This document shows, piece by piece, positions 21,360 to 33,895 of a stretch of 64,000 nt of DNA. A program made the translations under genes and the position numbers. The DNA lies in assembly GCF_019649055.1 (NCBI RefSeq), contig NW_026570246.1:1054001-1118000 (forward strand), written 5' to 3'. Under the pieces are notes generated by a model that was not told the origin of the DNA, made no database searches, and was given only the letters and a program-made list of their open reading frames with translations. How positions within the stretch are numbered: the stretch's first letter is position 1; every line of letters begins with the position of its first letter. This DNA is from Paramacrobiotus metropolitanus (lineage: Eukaryota; Tardigrada; Eutardigrada; Parachela; Macrobiotidae).

Positions 21360-23756
21360 ATGGAATATGGAAACGTTGCATGCACTCTGTTTCTTATCAT
21401 GCCGGCACTGACTGTTACTGCGGTCAAACAGCCAAACATTGTTTTCATCCTGGCAGATGACCTGGTACGCCTCTGTTGTAGTAACTGGCAAAGATGAGAT
21501 ACTCGTACTTCAAGTATCTAATGCTGTACTAGGTGTTTATATTTTTTAGAGTTTTCGATCGGGTTAATTTCTTGATGCACTGTTTCCGGTTATTTCCACC
21601 CCGTAGATGTGTGTTTTTTAAGTGCACATTAATACTTCTATGCTACAGGGTTGGACAGATGTCAGTTTTCATGGCTACGACGAAATTCCTACTCCGAATA
21701 TTGATATTCTGGCCGAAGAAGGCGTAATTTTGCATGATTATTACGCACAGTATCTATGTACGTCAACCGGTAAAATTTGTTGATCTGATAAATTTGAAAC
21801 AACATTTCACGACCCGAGAATAGCAACAATCACGGTCGGACAACGTTATTTGTTGCTCATTATGTTTAAGCGCATAATTGTACGGAATGCGCATAATTGT
21901 ACGGAATGGATTTACAGAGATGAAGTAAACGATGGAACATTTAATTTTCAGTTTGCAGGCACACCTTCCCGAGTTGCTTTAATGACCGGAAAATATCCCT
22001 TTCGCACAGGTAATCAATTTACAATCGATTATACAACGAATAGGCTATGTGCAAGTACAAAGCAGTTACTTCGTATGGAATACACTTTGATGCAATTTGG
22101 CTGCTTTTGGTGTCAGTTATAATACAACTTGTGTTGTGCCTACAGGAATGCAGCGGCTGGTTCTACAGATTGGAGAAGATCGGGCGCTTCCGCTGGAGGA
22201 AAAACTCTTGCCTGAATACCTGAAAGATTTGGGATATTCCACTCACATAATTGGCAAAGTGCGCCTATAAGTTTTTATAAAAGAATTGTAGCCATATCAA
22301 TTTATATAAAGCTGTAATTATTGTACTCCACATTTGGCTAGCAGGCCTGGATTTCAATAAACGTTTTGATTTTTTTAGTGGCATTTAGGTTATTCAAAAC
22401 GGACAATGACCCCTTGTAGGTAAAGATGCGTGCATAATACCGTGTACAAGATTGTCTTGGGAATTATTCTGGTGTCGGTTTCAGTGTACCGGGGTTTCGA
22501 CTCTTTCTTCGGCTATTACGCCGGTGCCAACGACTATTTTAATTACACCCCGGAAGTGCGCAAGGAAGAATGGCGCGGATTTGATCTTTGGGATAACGTG
22601 ACTGCCTGCCAGAAATGCAAAGGACAATATTCGACAAATTTATTTACCGAAGTTGCCATTAAAAAGATAGACGAGCACCACTATGAAAAGGTTGGTTAAA
22701 CTTTAAATTGCGTTGTTTATAACCGATTAAATAATATTCTAATTTTTCTTTTTAGCCACTTTTTCTTTACTTTTCCCACATGGCCCCGCATGCTGCTGGG
22801 AAATATGACCCAACACAAGCGCCATGGAAAGATGAAAAACACTTCAGCTATATTAAGCACGACGATCGCCGAGAACATGCCGGTAGACTGATTTTTCTAC
22901 TACTTGTTTTACTTATATACAACACGGTGTTCCTGGTAAAAATCCTTCGTCAATAAAAATTACGCATTTTGCTTTCTAGCAATGGTGAATGTGATGGACC
23001 AGTCAGTTGGGAAAAATTACGCATTTTGCTTTCTAGCAATCGGTGAGGATTGTAGACTGGACGCAGATCGCAGTTAGGTGAACAATATTGTTACATCTGC
23101 GTTGTTTGACAGGAAATAACTGGGTGTTTTGAACAGATGGGACGTACTACCGGCATTGTGGAGTGATTCTCACATTTGGCTGATAGATTAGGCGGTAGAT
23201 CCTGGGACGCTATATCCGAAGGCTTACCTTCACCCCGAGAAGAGATTGTGCATCAGATTGATCCAGTGGGTCCTGAATACGCTATAAGATGGAAAAATTA
23301 TAAACTGGTTTACGGATCACCGGCAGGCTTGAAAACAAAATCATTTCGCATGGATCACTGGTAAAAATGCCCTTTAAAAAATGCTGCGAAATGTGTGTCT
23401 TGTGATATTAATGGTACGAAGCTTCGACGGCCTTTCCTTATGGGTGTAGGTATAAACCACCGAATGGTATTCATGCCAAGTTTATCAAACACGAAAAAGC
23501 AGCCGTACACTGTAAAAAGCCTAGCCACGCATTGCCGTGCCATTCTTTACTGGTTCCATGTCTTTTTGACATCGAAGAAGATCCCTGTGAATATAACAAT
23601 CTTGCGGGTTCGCACAAGAATATCGCTGACCTGCTGATGGAAAAGATCCGTGAGTATAATACAACCGCACTACCCTCTGATCCTGATATTTTTGACCTGG
23701 ATCCAAGAGCAAAAACCGCGTTTCATCATGGCTTAATAGAACCCTGGTTAACTTGA
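21360..23756 (+). pseudogene. Second arylsulfatase B-like copy with decayed central exons
   Basis: Tandem duplicate of the upstream sulfatase, same strand and exon plan. Readable exons: 21360-21464 (MEYGNVACTLFLIM leader, FILADDL), 21649-21757, 21959-22009, 22146-22258, 22379-22415, 22485-22690, 22756-22882, part from 22980, part to 23360, and 23450-23756. The catalytic motif CTPSR is intact but its Cys codon is split T|GC by an intron (donor GTACGT at 21758) absent from the first copy. After AMVNVMDQSVGK (22980-23015) the frame hits a 29-bp duplication, and DNGG, NWPLRG-K and EGGVR are missing; only scraps such as GNNW (about 23113) and RLGG remain, and the segment before WDAISEGLPSPR is shortened. 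The C-terminus is well kept ([16 protein letters not shown]). As read it cannot make an active sulfatase. Conserved outer exons suggest recent loss, or an assembly fault. Confidence 0.7.
22955..23040 (+). repeat. 29-bp direct duplication inside the second sulfatase
   Basis: AAAAATTACGCATTTTGCTT followed by TCTAGCAAT is identical at 22955-22983 and 23012-23040, a 57-bp period. Each copy carries the TTTCTAG acceptor of the exon that begins AMVNVMDQ. It marks the breakpoint after which the central sulfatase coding sequence is lost. Confidence 0.85.
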
Positions 23757-24405
23757 GTATTATTTGGTTAGCAAGAATGCTATTTAATTTTTTGAGTAAA
23801 TAAATAAGTTATTGCATTGCTACTAAAGTAATTACATTAGAAATGTAATTAATTAATGGACGTTTTGTTGGCTTACCCTGATGTTATCTGCCCTTTTTCT
23901 TGGATGTATTAGGGGCAGTACAAAACGCATTATGGCACTTGTCTCTATTGTTGTGCAAAATTTAATGTTATTAGAGAAAAAAACTTGGTTTGATTTTCTG
24001 TAATGAAATTTTTAGTGTGTACAGATAGTTCGATTCATAATGAGAATTACGGCTGCCTGTATCGTGTCAGCACCACAAAGATTAGATTAGCTGCAAACAG
24101 CTGCTGACCTTTTGCAGCTAACAGATACCAATAACAAAAAGCTTATCATAGCAATCGAGAAGTTCTTGTGCGTAAAACTGTTATCGGATATTTTGGTTTC
24201 CAGCTCACTCGTATTCCTATGAGCAGGTAATCTTTGCAGTTATTACAAACTGTATCAGAATCCCGGACTTCCGGGAAAGTTATCTATGGGTTATTTCCAC
24301 CGATGCCGATCTTTGTATTGTGTGTGCTCCGTTCTTGTTTTCTAGTACTCATGCTAGAACGATTTTTTTCGGATGCGTAGCAATCAACCATAAATCATTA
24401 TTCAA
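23757..24405. other. Intergenic region, sulfatase 3' flank and SLC35F promoter side
   Basis: 649 bp without a supported gene. It holds the poly(A) signal of the second sulfatase at 23799-23804 and should hold the promoter of the next gene. Confidence 0.4.
23799..23804 (+). terminator. Putative polyadenylation signal of second sulfatase
   Basis: AATAAA, 43 nt after the stop codon at 23754-23756, within AAATAAATAA. Its survival fits recent or incomplete decay of the gene. Confidence 0.5.
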
Positions 24406-27190
24406 ATGGCGGGAGAGTCAGGACAACCAGCCTTAGCGGAAGTCGATGTAGTTCTTGGGCAGGACGACCAATCAGACAATAAGAAGACACACGTTGTCGG
24501 TAAGGTTTCGCAAATCTCACCGGCTTTCCAGTACTTCAAATCTTCTACATATATATAGTACCTACGTGGTTCACATACAGTGTATTGTATACATGATTTT
24601 AACATTCGACATTAGTCACATTACATACAAAAATCTTTTAGCAGCAATTGGTAAAAGGATTTCAAAAAACTTGTGAGCGCTTGTTTTTTTGTGGTTTACG
24701 TTGCTATATAATGAAGTCGTTGTTTATCTGATTTGTGCTGCAGTGTTGGATATGCAGAGTATTTATGACACAAATAATGAATAAAACTGCTAAAAATTCT
24801 CTGCGTTTTATATATAATTAAAATTCAAATTGTTGTGTAGTTTCAACTCTGAGCGTGGAATATGAGCGAGATTTTTCGGAGTCGAATGATCCTCAAATTT
24901 CATCAGTCACAATAGAATCTCAAGTCACTGTTGATGGACCTGTTGCTGAAGAAACAGACTGGCAAAGATTTGGAATAAGTCTGGTGATTTTGTTGTTTTG
25001 TGCAAGCACAGCCGTGGGTGACCAGCAATTATCGAAGGAAGTCAATGGGTCGACCTTTGATGCACCGTTCTTTTTCTTGTGGTGCAGCAATATTGTTCGG
25101 ATGCTTACATTTCCTGCCTTGGTCTGCATTAGGATGATATACGAATACACCTGTGGGCATGCCGGCCTGATCCATAAAATCTGGATCTGTGGTAAGGCCC
25201 ACCGCAGCATAGTTATTTCCGGCGAGAACAAAAGGATATCTGCAAAAGGTCTTTGGGTGTAAGTCGTATTATACTGTGAAAAAAGGATTTAGTTAGCCAA
25301 TTCTAGCTCTAATTATAATTATCCCAAGCCAATAATACTATGTATGCCATGGTCCCAGCGTTATATCTAGAGTAGCATTTATCGATACGCTGCAGTTTTA
25401 AGGAAAAAGAATAAAATGTTGTTCAGTAATAACTGAACTTTGAGAAAGAAAGAGCGCTTTAGATTGTACAAGGTAATTTTTTGTTGATACCTTAACATGT
25501 AAACTTTATTGCAGGGAAGCAAAAAGTTTAATGGGACCAAAAGGATTCCAACCGCTGAACTGCGTAATTTACTTAGTTCCGTTCGCATTAAGCATTATCG
25601 CCATCAATGGATTGTTTTACTGGGCAGTGACGTACGCCTCGGTATCGGAATGTGTCACAATTGGAAGCCAGTTTATTATCATAGTCCACATTATTTCATG
25701 GGTCTTCCTGAAAGAGAAGTTTTTAATATTTAAGGTGCGTACACCATGTTCGAATTACTTCTTACAGTTAGTACAGAAGTATTTTGGCATGGGTAAATTT
25801 GTAATATGTGTGCAAATGATTAACCTAACTGCATATCGTATTGTCAGGATAAATGTTGCAGCTACTGGGAATTATTGTTTGCATTGCCGGGGTTGTACTG
25901 ACTGCGTATGCATCCGGCGAAGAACTGGTTTCCTCCAGCGATTCCTGGATCGCTGCAGCTCTGATGACGGGATCATCGGTGTCACTGGCAGTAACGTCGG
26001 TATGTTTGGCAATCAGCATTCAAATTTCGAATACAATCCACTTGTATTAATTTTGCTGCAGTCGGTGTACATGTGATACTGATAACTGATAATAACATCA
26101 GTGGCTTTTCGAAAATATTTATGAATACAAGTAAACGTGCAGGTACCCAAATGATTTCCACAAAATCCATTGTTTTGTGCGCTACTTCAGAAGTATACTA
26201 TATTAAATGTAGATCGTAAATGTGCACATGTTGTGTGCGTGCTGCTTTTTGAGAAAAAACAACATCCTAGTTTCTCACGATATTTTACAGGTACTTTTTA
26301 AGAAACATTTTGGGACGCCTACTATTAGCCAGATCGCTTTGTACCAGTCGTTGACTTCCACGGTCATGGTGCTGATTTCTTGGCCGCTTTTTCTGGCACT
26401 GAAACTGACCGGAAACGAAATCTGGGATTTCCAAACCGCTCCTTGGCTGATTATAGTAGCGCAAGGTGCTATCGGAGCCGGTTAGTACTTGATGGTTCTA
26501 TTTCTTATCGTTGTAAAACACACATGTACAGATTAACACGTTAATTATGCAGCGAATTAGATTAAATTTTATGGCTACGTATTTTTAACTTTGAAATTAA
26601 TTACAAAAAACTGAGTTACAAAAGCTAATGGACGTTTTGTTTGTCCCTCTCTCTTCAACGGTGCTTGATTATAAGGACTAACAGCTTATATTTATATTTT
26701 ATTTTTCATGGTTGTACTTTGTATTTGTAGTTGGCGCCTTGGCGTATTACGTGGCAATTAGCTTTGCATCGCCTGTATTCATTACCATGTCGAGACCTCT
26801 GCAAATCGTTATAAACAATGGTACGTTGTTTATTGTGTTGTTTATGCATAAATTTTACAAAGCCACTAAAGCCAGCTGAATTCGTACAGAAACATCGTTT
26901 AATCACTTTGCATTGCGAAGGGACAAGATGCATTTCGTAATATTGATTTCGTATCATGTTTTGGTAAAGGAATTGATATTGGCGCACGAGGGGATTCATT
27001 TAGCCTGCTCAACGGAATCGCCGCTGCATTGGTCATTGCCGGATTTCTGATGCTGGTCATTCCGAATAACTTTGTAGATTTTGAAATAAAAGCGAGGATA
27101 ACGAGATTGTGGTGGAACGGAGAATCAAGCAGCGGCATAAAGGACAACATTTCTATTTCCTCCAATCGCATTGAAATGTCTAAATACTAA
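24406..27190 (+). CDS. SLC35F3/F4-like multi-pass transporter, copy 1
   Basis: Member of the drug/metabolite transporter superfamily closest to SLC35F3/F4, where SLC35F3 is reported as a thiamine transporter; the substrate here is unknown. Exons: 24406-24499, 24841-25258, 25515-25734, 25862-25999, 26291-26480, 26731-26820 and 26970-27190. It starts MAGESGQPALAEVD with a long acidic cytosolic N-terminus. Family landmarks: FDAPFFFLWCSNIVRM in the first helix pair, SVSECVTIGSQFIIIVHIIS, LLGIIVCIAGVVLTAYASGE, YQSLTSTVMVLISWPLF, then GALAYYVAISFASPVFITMS and a last helix LVIAGFLMLVIPNN. About ten membrane helices can be counted. Exon 2 ends at the GTAAGT after 25258. A second gene of the same family lies at 53.3-57.1 kb with similar exon boundaries. 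Confidence 0.85.
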
Positions 27191-27981
27191 AATGAAGTGT
27201 AAAAAGTTCGCATTGTTTGAAAAACTAAATGCTAAAACACTGCCACTGTTAAGTGATATTAATTTTGGAGCTGGAATCAAAAGGTAATACGGTCCTAACG
27301 CCACCGGTTGCTGTCCGTGAACGGTCTGGAACGGCGGCGATTTGGGAAATGCATTCTAAAGTTACTGCACCTCGAAGAGAGACAAATTTCAATGATGTCT
27401 ATCATCAAGCAAAAGTAATATTATTATGTTTCAGAGTTAAAATTGTGACATTGTGTTGTATAAAAAACGCATTTCGAAATGTGTCACAACCTGCCCGGGG
27501 CAGGAAAACGCTAATATTGTATGTAGAATACATCCTCTACCTCCAATGCAACAGAAATGCCCACTGCTAGAGCCATGGGTGGGTGCGTGGGAAACTGCAT
27601 TCTCTGTTTTCTGAATAAAGCATATAATAATGGTACTTTTTCATACGAAACTTGTAGTTGTGCCCCTGGAAGAAAAAACTATGTGCAAGTATATCTATCT
27701 GGCTACAGTGAACGAAAGTCAAACAGAGTGTATTTTGTACGCTGAAAAACTTGTTTAACGTCGTCTCGTAAGCGATCAGCTGTGCTATGCACACTGCACA
27801 TGGCATGCTGCGATGATAAGCCAAATGATATGCGCTTGTGTATATAAGACTGCGCTGGTAATTGCACTACTGCCGAACATTTTTGTGCATGTCAAAAATA
27901 GCAAACAGACGCGTGAGAAACCGTTTTCTACTGCTTCGGTTTTTCTACTTGGTTTACGTGAAATTCACAAAATCTGCGAGC
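27191..27981. other. Intergenic region, no supported gene
   Basis: 791 bp between the transporter and the GNAT-like gene. A 105-codon plus frame (27253-27570) begins at a non-ATG codon and has no signature. A TATA box for the downstream gene is at 27839-27846. Confidence 0.4.
27839..27846 (+). promoter_or_regulatory. Putative TATA box of the GNAT-like gene
   Basis: TATATAAG in the context TGTGTATATAAGACTG lies about 140 nt before the predicted ATG at 27982, which would leave a leader of roughly 110 nt. Only sequence and position support it. Confidence 0.4.
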
Positions 27982-29411
27982 ATGTCGATCACGATGGAGC
28001 CCGAAGGTATATGCATTCCAGTGCACATTTCCATTGTTTTTGCTCTGTGCTATCCAGGATAAACTTACGATTTACTACTGTTCTTTACAGACTACGACTC
28101 GCCCTGGTACTCGTATTTTGAAGCGCAAAAATCACTGCCCAGATTTGCCATGTCCAACTTCCAGAATACTTCTAGCAGACAGCCGGCCAAGGACGAAGAC
28201 GCGGATTCCTTAACCGCCGTATCCACGTTTCTCCAGCTAAAGCAGCAAGGCCGAGATATTAAACTTGAAGATTTCATCGAAAGCGTATTCAAATCGCCTG
28301 GTCTCAGTACTTTAGAAAACACGGTGGAAAATTTGTCCAATAATTATGCGTACGTTCAGAAGCCGTTCGACAGTGTTCCAGCCGATGTTCTGCAGACGCT
28401 GCTGGCGGAGAGTTTTGTCCAGAAAGGCCAACTGGAGCGGACGGATCCCAGTTTGATGGCTGGGCATTATTTAATTTTACTGAAACGAATTTGGCATTTA
28501 TTCGCTAAACATAGTTTTGTCATTGTCGACGACAATAACGTCCTGCGTGGGGTGGCGACATCGGCGGATGCGACGGATTTTGCTAATCTCCCATTGGATG
28601 GTTTGCATCCGCATCTGATCAATGTCTTCCAATATCTCGATGACATCACGGCGCGTGTTGCCGGTCAGTTCCCGGCTAACCCGTCGGTTCCAGGTTAGGC
28701 CCGGAAGATTGTCCGATTCAAAGCAAATTATCATTCCCAAATAAGGAATAATGTTGTAAAATTGTTTATTATACCAGTGAAATTACGGTAGTTTTAATTT
28801 TTAAATGTAAGATTGTATCACAGATCTTATTACAAAGTAGACATTTAATATCCATTTAATCGTTAATGTATGTACAATGTCGTACGTAAAATACGTATAC
28901 TTTATGTGCAGCATATCAGAGTGATTATACAACACCAGTAATCAGTAATTATTAATTACGATTACCTTGTCATTTTGTCAGGATTTGTTTTTTGCTGCAG
29001 GAGAAGCAAATGCTCATTTCTTAATGGGAACGCCTTTATACAACACTCCTAAAGAAAATGTGTATGCCATGTATCTCTTAGCCAAACTATCCCATGAAAA
29101 AGCTACAAAAGATGGATTCAAAATATCCATAGCGCAAAATACAAGTCCTCTTACCCAGGTAGGTGAAACTAGTAAAACAATGCGGCTCGGAGCACAATGA
29201 ATTAATTTCGGGTTTAAATATTTATATGTGCTCCGCGCTCGTACTTCTTATTGTTTTGCAGCAACTAGCGGAAATGTTTGGATGCACACGTTTTCTGACT
29301 GATCAGCCACATGCATGGACCAATGCAAGAGGTGAGAAACCGTTTGCAAACTGCCCCGGTGATTTCACGGTGACGGTCGATGTCGGGAACTACTGCTCTG
29401 CTGGTCGCTAG
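27982..29411 (+). CDS. GNAT-fold acetyltransferase-like protein with degenerate acetyl-CoA motif
   Basis: Predicted soluble protein of 311 residues. Exons: 27982-28006, 28091-28693, 29001-29158 and 29262-29411; all phases match. It opens MSITMEPEDYDSPWYSYF. The first 90 residues are polar and unassigned. From about residue 105 on the pattern resembles a GNAT core: HSFVIVDDNNVLRGVATSAD as the central strands, HPHLINVFQYLDDI as a helix, then KENVYAMYLLAKLSHEKATK, DGFKISIAQN, and TQQLAEMFGCTRFL as the last strand-helix. Where active GNATs have Q/R-x-x-G-x-G/A before the long helix, this protein reads LYNTPKENVYAMY, so the acetyl-CoA loop is not conserved. The gene model is solid; the fold assignment is inference from spacing and may be wrong. 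Confidence 0.75.
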
Positions 29412-30177
29412 AAGGAACGGCTGTATCCGCTTCCCGGGGAACTTATAATTTTGGATCACAAGATTTTGGCGTTATCGATTCTTTCCATAATTTAGTATTC
29501 ACAAAATAATATGGTCTCTCTAAAAATTGCAGCTACGTATACAGTATATCTGTATATGGTATACATAATTATATAGTTTTGCTTACGTACAGCTGGTTTC
29601 CTATCTGCGAAAATTTAAAGAACTTACTGTGGTTCTTTTGCATTAATTTCGATTTAAAAAAATCTGAACTGCGTGTGCGCAGAAAACGACCCAATCAAAA
29701 CGAAATATTACGCTACGAATTAATTGTGCAATGGCCGGTGAATTTGCGCACCCTTGTTGATGGTTATGTATACATATTTCAAGTGTTTCGCATGTTATTG
29801 GGAGATAAGGATACAGGCAGACACATACAAACCTAAACAAAATAATACAATTTACAAAGAATACAGAACCGTCAGAGGAAACAATGTACATACTGGATAT
29901 CCATAGCAAATATGCTCTGATGTCGGTGCAATTTTGGATTTCTAAATTCTGGACTTATCAAACGGCGAAAGAATACACAGAAGCATACGCAGCAAGCTCT
30001 TATCGTTAATTAATTTATGCAGTTGATCTGATTCAGTGTCAAGCCAGTGTCAAGATATGATTCGGCTCGACTGAGTATGTGTTCCTTTTGTGGCTACCAT
30101 TAATATTACAGACTCCACGTATCTGTATAATTATAAGTATAGACAGCTGTATATATAAGCATAGAATAAGCGCCGAT
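29412..30177. other. Convergent intergenic region
   Basis: 766 bp between the 3' ends of the GNAT-like gene (plus) and the SKOR gene (minus). Minus and plus open frames of 85-88 codons around 29579-29909 overlap and lack recognisable products. It is AT-rich with TATATA runs. Confidence 0.4.
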
Positions 30178-32571
30178 TTAAGGTTCCTTGGAGGATTTAT
30201 CTTTTCGCGCTGTCCCATCCGGACACGGCGGCAATGGGCGAAAACTGGACAAGAACGATCCTATATCCGCCCGTCGATCAGAAAATATACTAGCGGCCAG
30301 TCCAGCCGCGGCAGCATGCGCCGGACTCCAGGGCCACATCATGCCCTGATCCACAGATCCCTGCATGTGCGACCACAGATTGGTGGCCGCGCCTGGATGC
30401 AGGAGACTATTATGGTGCCCATTCTGCCGGTACAGCCAATCGTACTGGAGTAGTGAGGCGGCCGGATGGATCATGGACGGATACGGCATAACGGAGGAGC
30501 TGGCGCTGCTGGCCAGCGGCGCCGACACCGAGCTCGGTGTCGGATAATGTCCGGCAAGGGTCAGCGGCAGCGGGGAGTTGGGGATACGGCTGACGTTAGT
30601 GCCGAGATCCACGGGGGTTATTTTGCGGACAGTGGGAATGGCTGGGTGGGAGGTACGCGAGGGGCCGATAGAGCATTTGCGGGGCAGCGATGTGCTGCAA
30701 GCCGACGCGGTGATGATGCGGCGTCGACTGCCGCCATTGAACATGGCTTTGACGTCTTCCCAGGCGTGGACAATGTCTTCCGGAAGGTGAATGTCTTCCA
30801 TTAAGCGGATATGGCGTCGCCAGCTGTTGAAATTGGCCTATGCGCGACGAATTAACCAAAAAAGGTTCAGTATCTTACGATAAGGTTAAATGTTAAATTA
30901 ACGCTATCTTGCGTTAAATGTTAAATTAAAATTAATTATATTTATACTTTAAATGTAATAGTTATTTTTAATTATGCTTTAATTTTTAATTATAATTGTT
31001 TATATTTGACTAGAAACAAAAATTAAAAGCTGCCGGGGCTTTTGCCTTGTCACGCGCAGTAACACATACAGCATCTGCCGGTGAGAAAATCGAATCCGGA
31101 AGTTTATGAGAGTGGAAGATGAACTTGTTGGGTGAAAAGTATTGTTGGCAATGAACACATTGGATGCATTTGGCTCGACTACTGTTATACCGCGAAGGCA
31201 TGAATCGTCCTGCAACAATATACCAGTGACACAACTTCGACACGATTCGTTGTTAACTGAGTGACCTTTGCATCCCCATGCGCAGCTGTGTGCGATTTGG
31301 AAGGCAAAGTCGTCCGGTAATGCTGGTGGTTTAGTTTCACACAGGAACGACCGCACCAGACGTTCAGCTTCGCGCTTCGTAATCATCCCACAGCGTCGAC
31401 TGGAAATGGGCATGGCGCCGGCGCGGCGCAGAATCTCCAGCTGTACTGGTGTGCACTGGACACAGTTAATGCCCAGTGCCACGCGCCGGTTATGGATTTC
31501 GTTGTAGCTGAAGTCTTTGAGAAGGGTGCTGGAGATTTGGGCCAAACACAGCCGCAGTCGACGGTCAATGCTCAGCGCCACGATAGGCACGTCGAAGAGC
31601 TGAACTGTATGGATCTGGTTGGGCACGGAGTCGTGCGCGGGTGACGGCGAATTGGCACCGGATGAACAGTTGCTGCTGCTGCGCCTGCCACGCTTGTCTT
31701 CGCTGGAGGCGCGCGGACAGCCAACGTCCAGCTGAGCAGAGGAACGGATGTCCTCATCGCTTACCCATCGTTCCCTGCAGTCATCGTCATACGAAGGAAA
31801 TTATCGGCTGTTGCTTAATGGCGGAAAGAAAAATTATTTACAGAATCTAATAAGCAGTTTGCTTTAAAAAAACGTTTGATGTTACCCGAATTAACATTAT
31901 TTCAAGAGATTTTGTTGCTGACGTTTAACAGTACATTATTTGCAGTTTAATAGGTGTAAAATGTTGAATCTTGCTGCAAAATGGAATTTGCATTTTCGGT
32001 TGTTATCTTGGTCGGAATGGAGGTTAAGACCGTCAAGTACTAACACAGTATTTTATCGATATCGCTATTTGTAAGTCATTTTGAAAACATGCACTTATGC
32101 ATAAAACTTTTCAATGAAGCAGACTGAAGTAGCATCTTAGGACGCCTCCATAATTGTAATGATAGTGCGTTTCTTTTAATACAGTATTGTGAAAAATGTG
32201 GCAACTTCTTACAAAGAACTTGGCAACAATTCGCGTGGATTATTTTAAAAATATTTACTGACACTCGAAAATGTGGATAGACTTAATTAGCATTTTGAGT
32301 TCGCGCTATTTAATTTCGTATATATGACCGCTCCGTTCCAATTCAAAATACCTGCACAAATATGGAGCAAGTGGTCATACAACGTTAACGCTGGCTATAC
32401 CACAAATCCCTGCTACTTATCTCCGATCCATAAGCGCAATAAAAATTAATTCGTTACAGCTGGACAATATCATAGACTTAATGGTGTCTCATACCGCACT
32501 TACGCGAAGGGTTTCTCCGCATCTCCCGAAGCTGGAACATCCGAGTTAGCATTCGCAAATGTTCGCTCCAT
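30178..32571 (-). CDS. fuss: SKOR/Fussel-type Ski family transcriptional corepressor
   Basis: Nuclear corepressor of the Ski/Sno/SKOR family, known to bind Smads and to act mainly in neurons. Exons (minus): 32504-32571, 31266-31774, 31070-31209 and 30178-30837, giving 458 residues; each junction keeps phase, including a 56-bp intron at 31210-31265. After an acidic, Ser-rich N-terminus comes the Dachshund/Ski domain (from VQLFDVPIVALSIDRRLRLC, about residue 78), then the Smad4-binding SAND-like domain with HSCAWGCKGRFMPSRYNSSR, KCIQCVHCQQYFSPNKFIFH and NFNSWRRHIRL. WEDVKAMFNGGSR is diagnostic for SKOR/Fussel. The C-terminal 200 residues are low-complexity (Ser, Pro, Ala, His). The ATG at 32571 follows an in-frame stop in the same open stretch, supporting this start, though an upstream exon joined at the acceptor near 32617 is possible. 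Confidence 0.9.
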
Positions 32572-33895
32572 TACAGCATCAATACGAACCAACACATTCA
32601 CAATTTCTCCGATGCTCTACCAAGAAGAAAATTTAACCGATAGCGAGGTGATCAAAACAAAAAGTTCAGTGCTTAGAATTCCGTGCAAGTAAAGGTCATC
32701 AGCGCGAGCGTTAAGAGAGCTAAATACGTTTGTGCGGTTTTATTAATACAGTACTGTAGTGCAAACACGTTCGACAGAAGTAACTTATCTAGCGTGTATT
32801 AAAGATACTGCTGCTTCTCCAAAGTGTAAAAGCTATGATACTTTTAAAAACCAAGAGGAGCATACTGGTGGACCAGTAAATAAATAGTACTTTCCGATCA
32901 CTGTTTAAACCACCGTTACGCTGGAGTATTTCGGTTGCGCTCGTACATCGTTTACCAGTACAATGTAACAGAGATCCGATCGGGAATAATTAAATTGCAG
33001 TTAGTTGCCGGTAAAATAGCCTCAGAAGAGAACAGGGATGCTGATGGGATTAGTCTGCTGCGTCTCCCGTATGCTGCTGACATGTTGTGGGCTTCAAATC
33101 AGGCTACGAAGCCAATCGAGTAAATATTTGTTACTAATGGCCAATGACAGTATATTGTATGTATACCGGTTACCGTTAACGCGCTACTATTCCAGCTACC
33201 CGAACAGACCAACCCTTTCCCACGCGGACATCGGGATGATTGTACAATTCTTTATTTTCACAACTTCCAGCGATTACAGATCCTTATCTTTGTTTCTAAG
33301 AAAATGCGATGGTGTAAAGGTGATCTCCAAAAATTAAAATCTACAATTAAAACAACCTTAGAATTAAATATGTACATTTGCAGTCAAAACACAAGCCATA
33401 AAAACTAAAGCTTCTCGCGCGATAATTATAAGTAAATATGATCATAACCGGAATCGTAACATACTGAAAATTTTTACGTTTTGTGCACCATAAATGACTA
33501 AAACTCTTGAAAAGTATCCTTGAATCCATATTGGTTGAGTAATTTTATGTACCATACGAACAGATGCATTCGCAGTGACTATAATTCAAATGTACAGAAA
33601 TTCATCAAATAGCGGTGTTGTTTTTGGCGAGCAAATGGTTACGACATATTACCGGTAATTTCTGTGAAGAGCAGTACAATTAAATATAGAGGTTCAACAA
33701 CCCAACACAGAACTCGTTTTGTAAAATGAGCATGTTCAAACTATTGGTTGAATACTTGTTTTTTTTAAAATAATTTTTATTTATAGATATGCTCAGAACT
33801 TCAGAATATCGGCCAGTTATTTCGATAACATATTGGTAATCTTAATTATGGTACTCGCAATATGCCATCCAAATTGATGCGCACATTAAAGAATT
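32572..33895. other. Intergenic region, SKOR upstream side
   Basis: About 1.3 kb with no recognised gene. A 62-codon plus frame at 32935-33123 and an antisense frame over the same bases are both open, so coding cannot be assigned. Regulatory DNA of the SKOR gene is expected here. Confidence 0.35.

Noticed and set aside
27253-27570. 105-codon plus-strand open frame
   Set aside because: Starts at a non-ATG codon just after the SLC35F-like stop and shows no family pattern.
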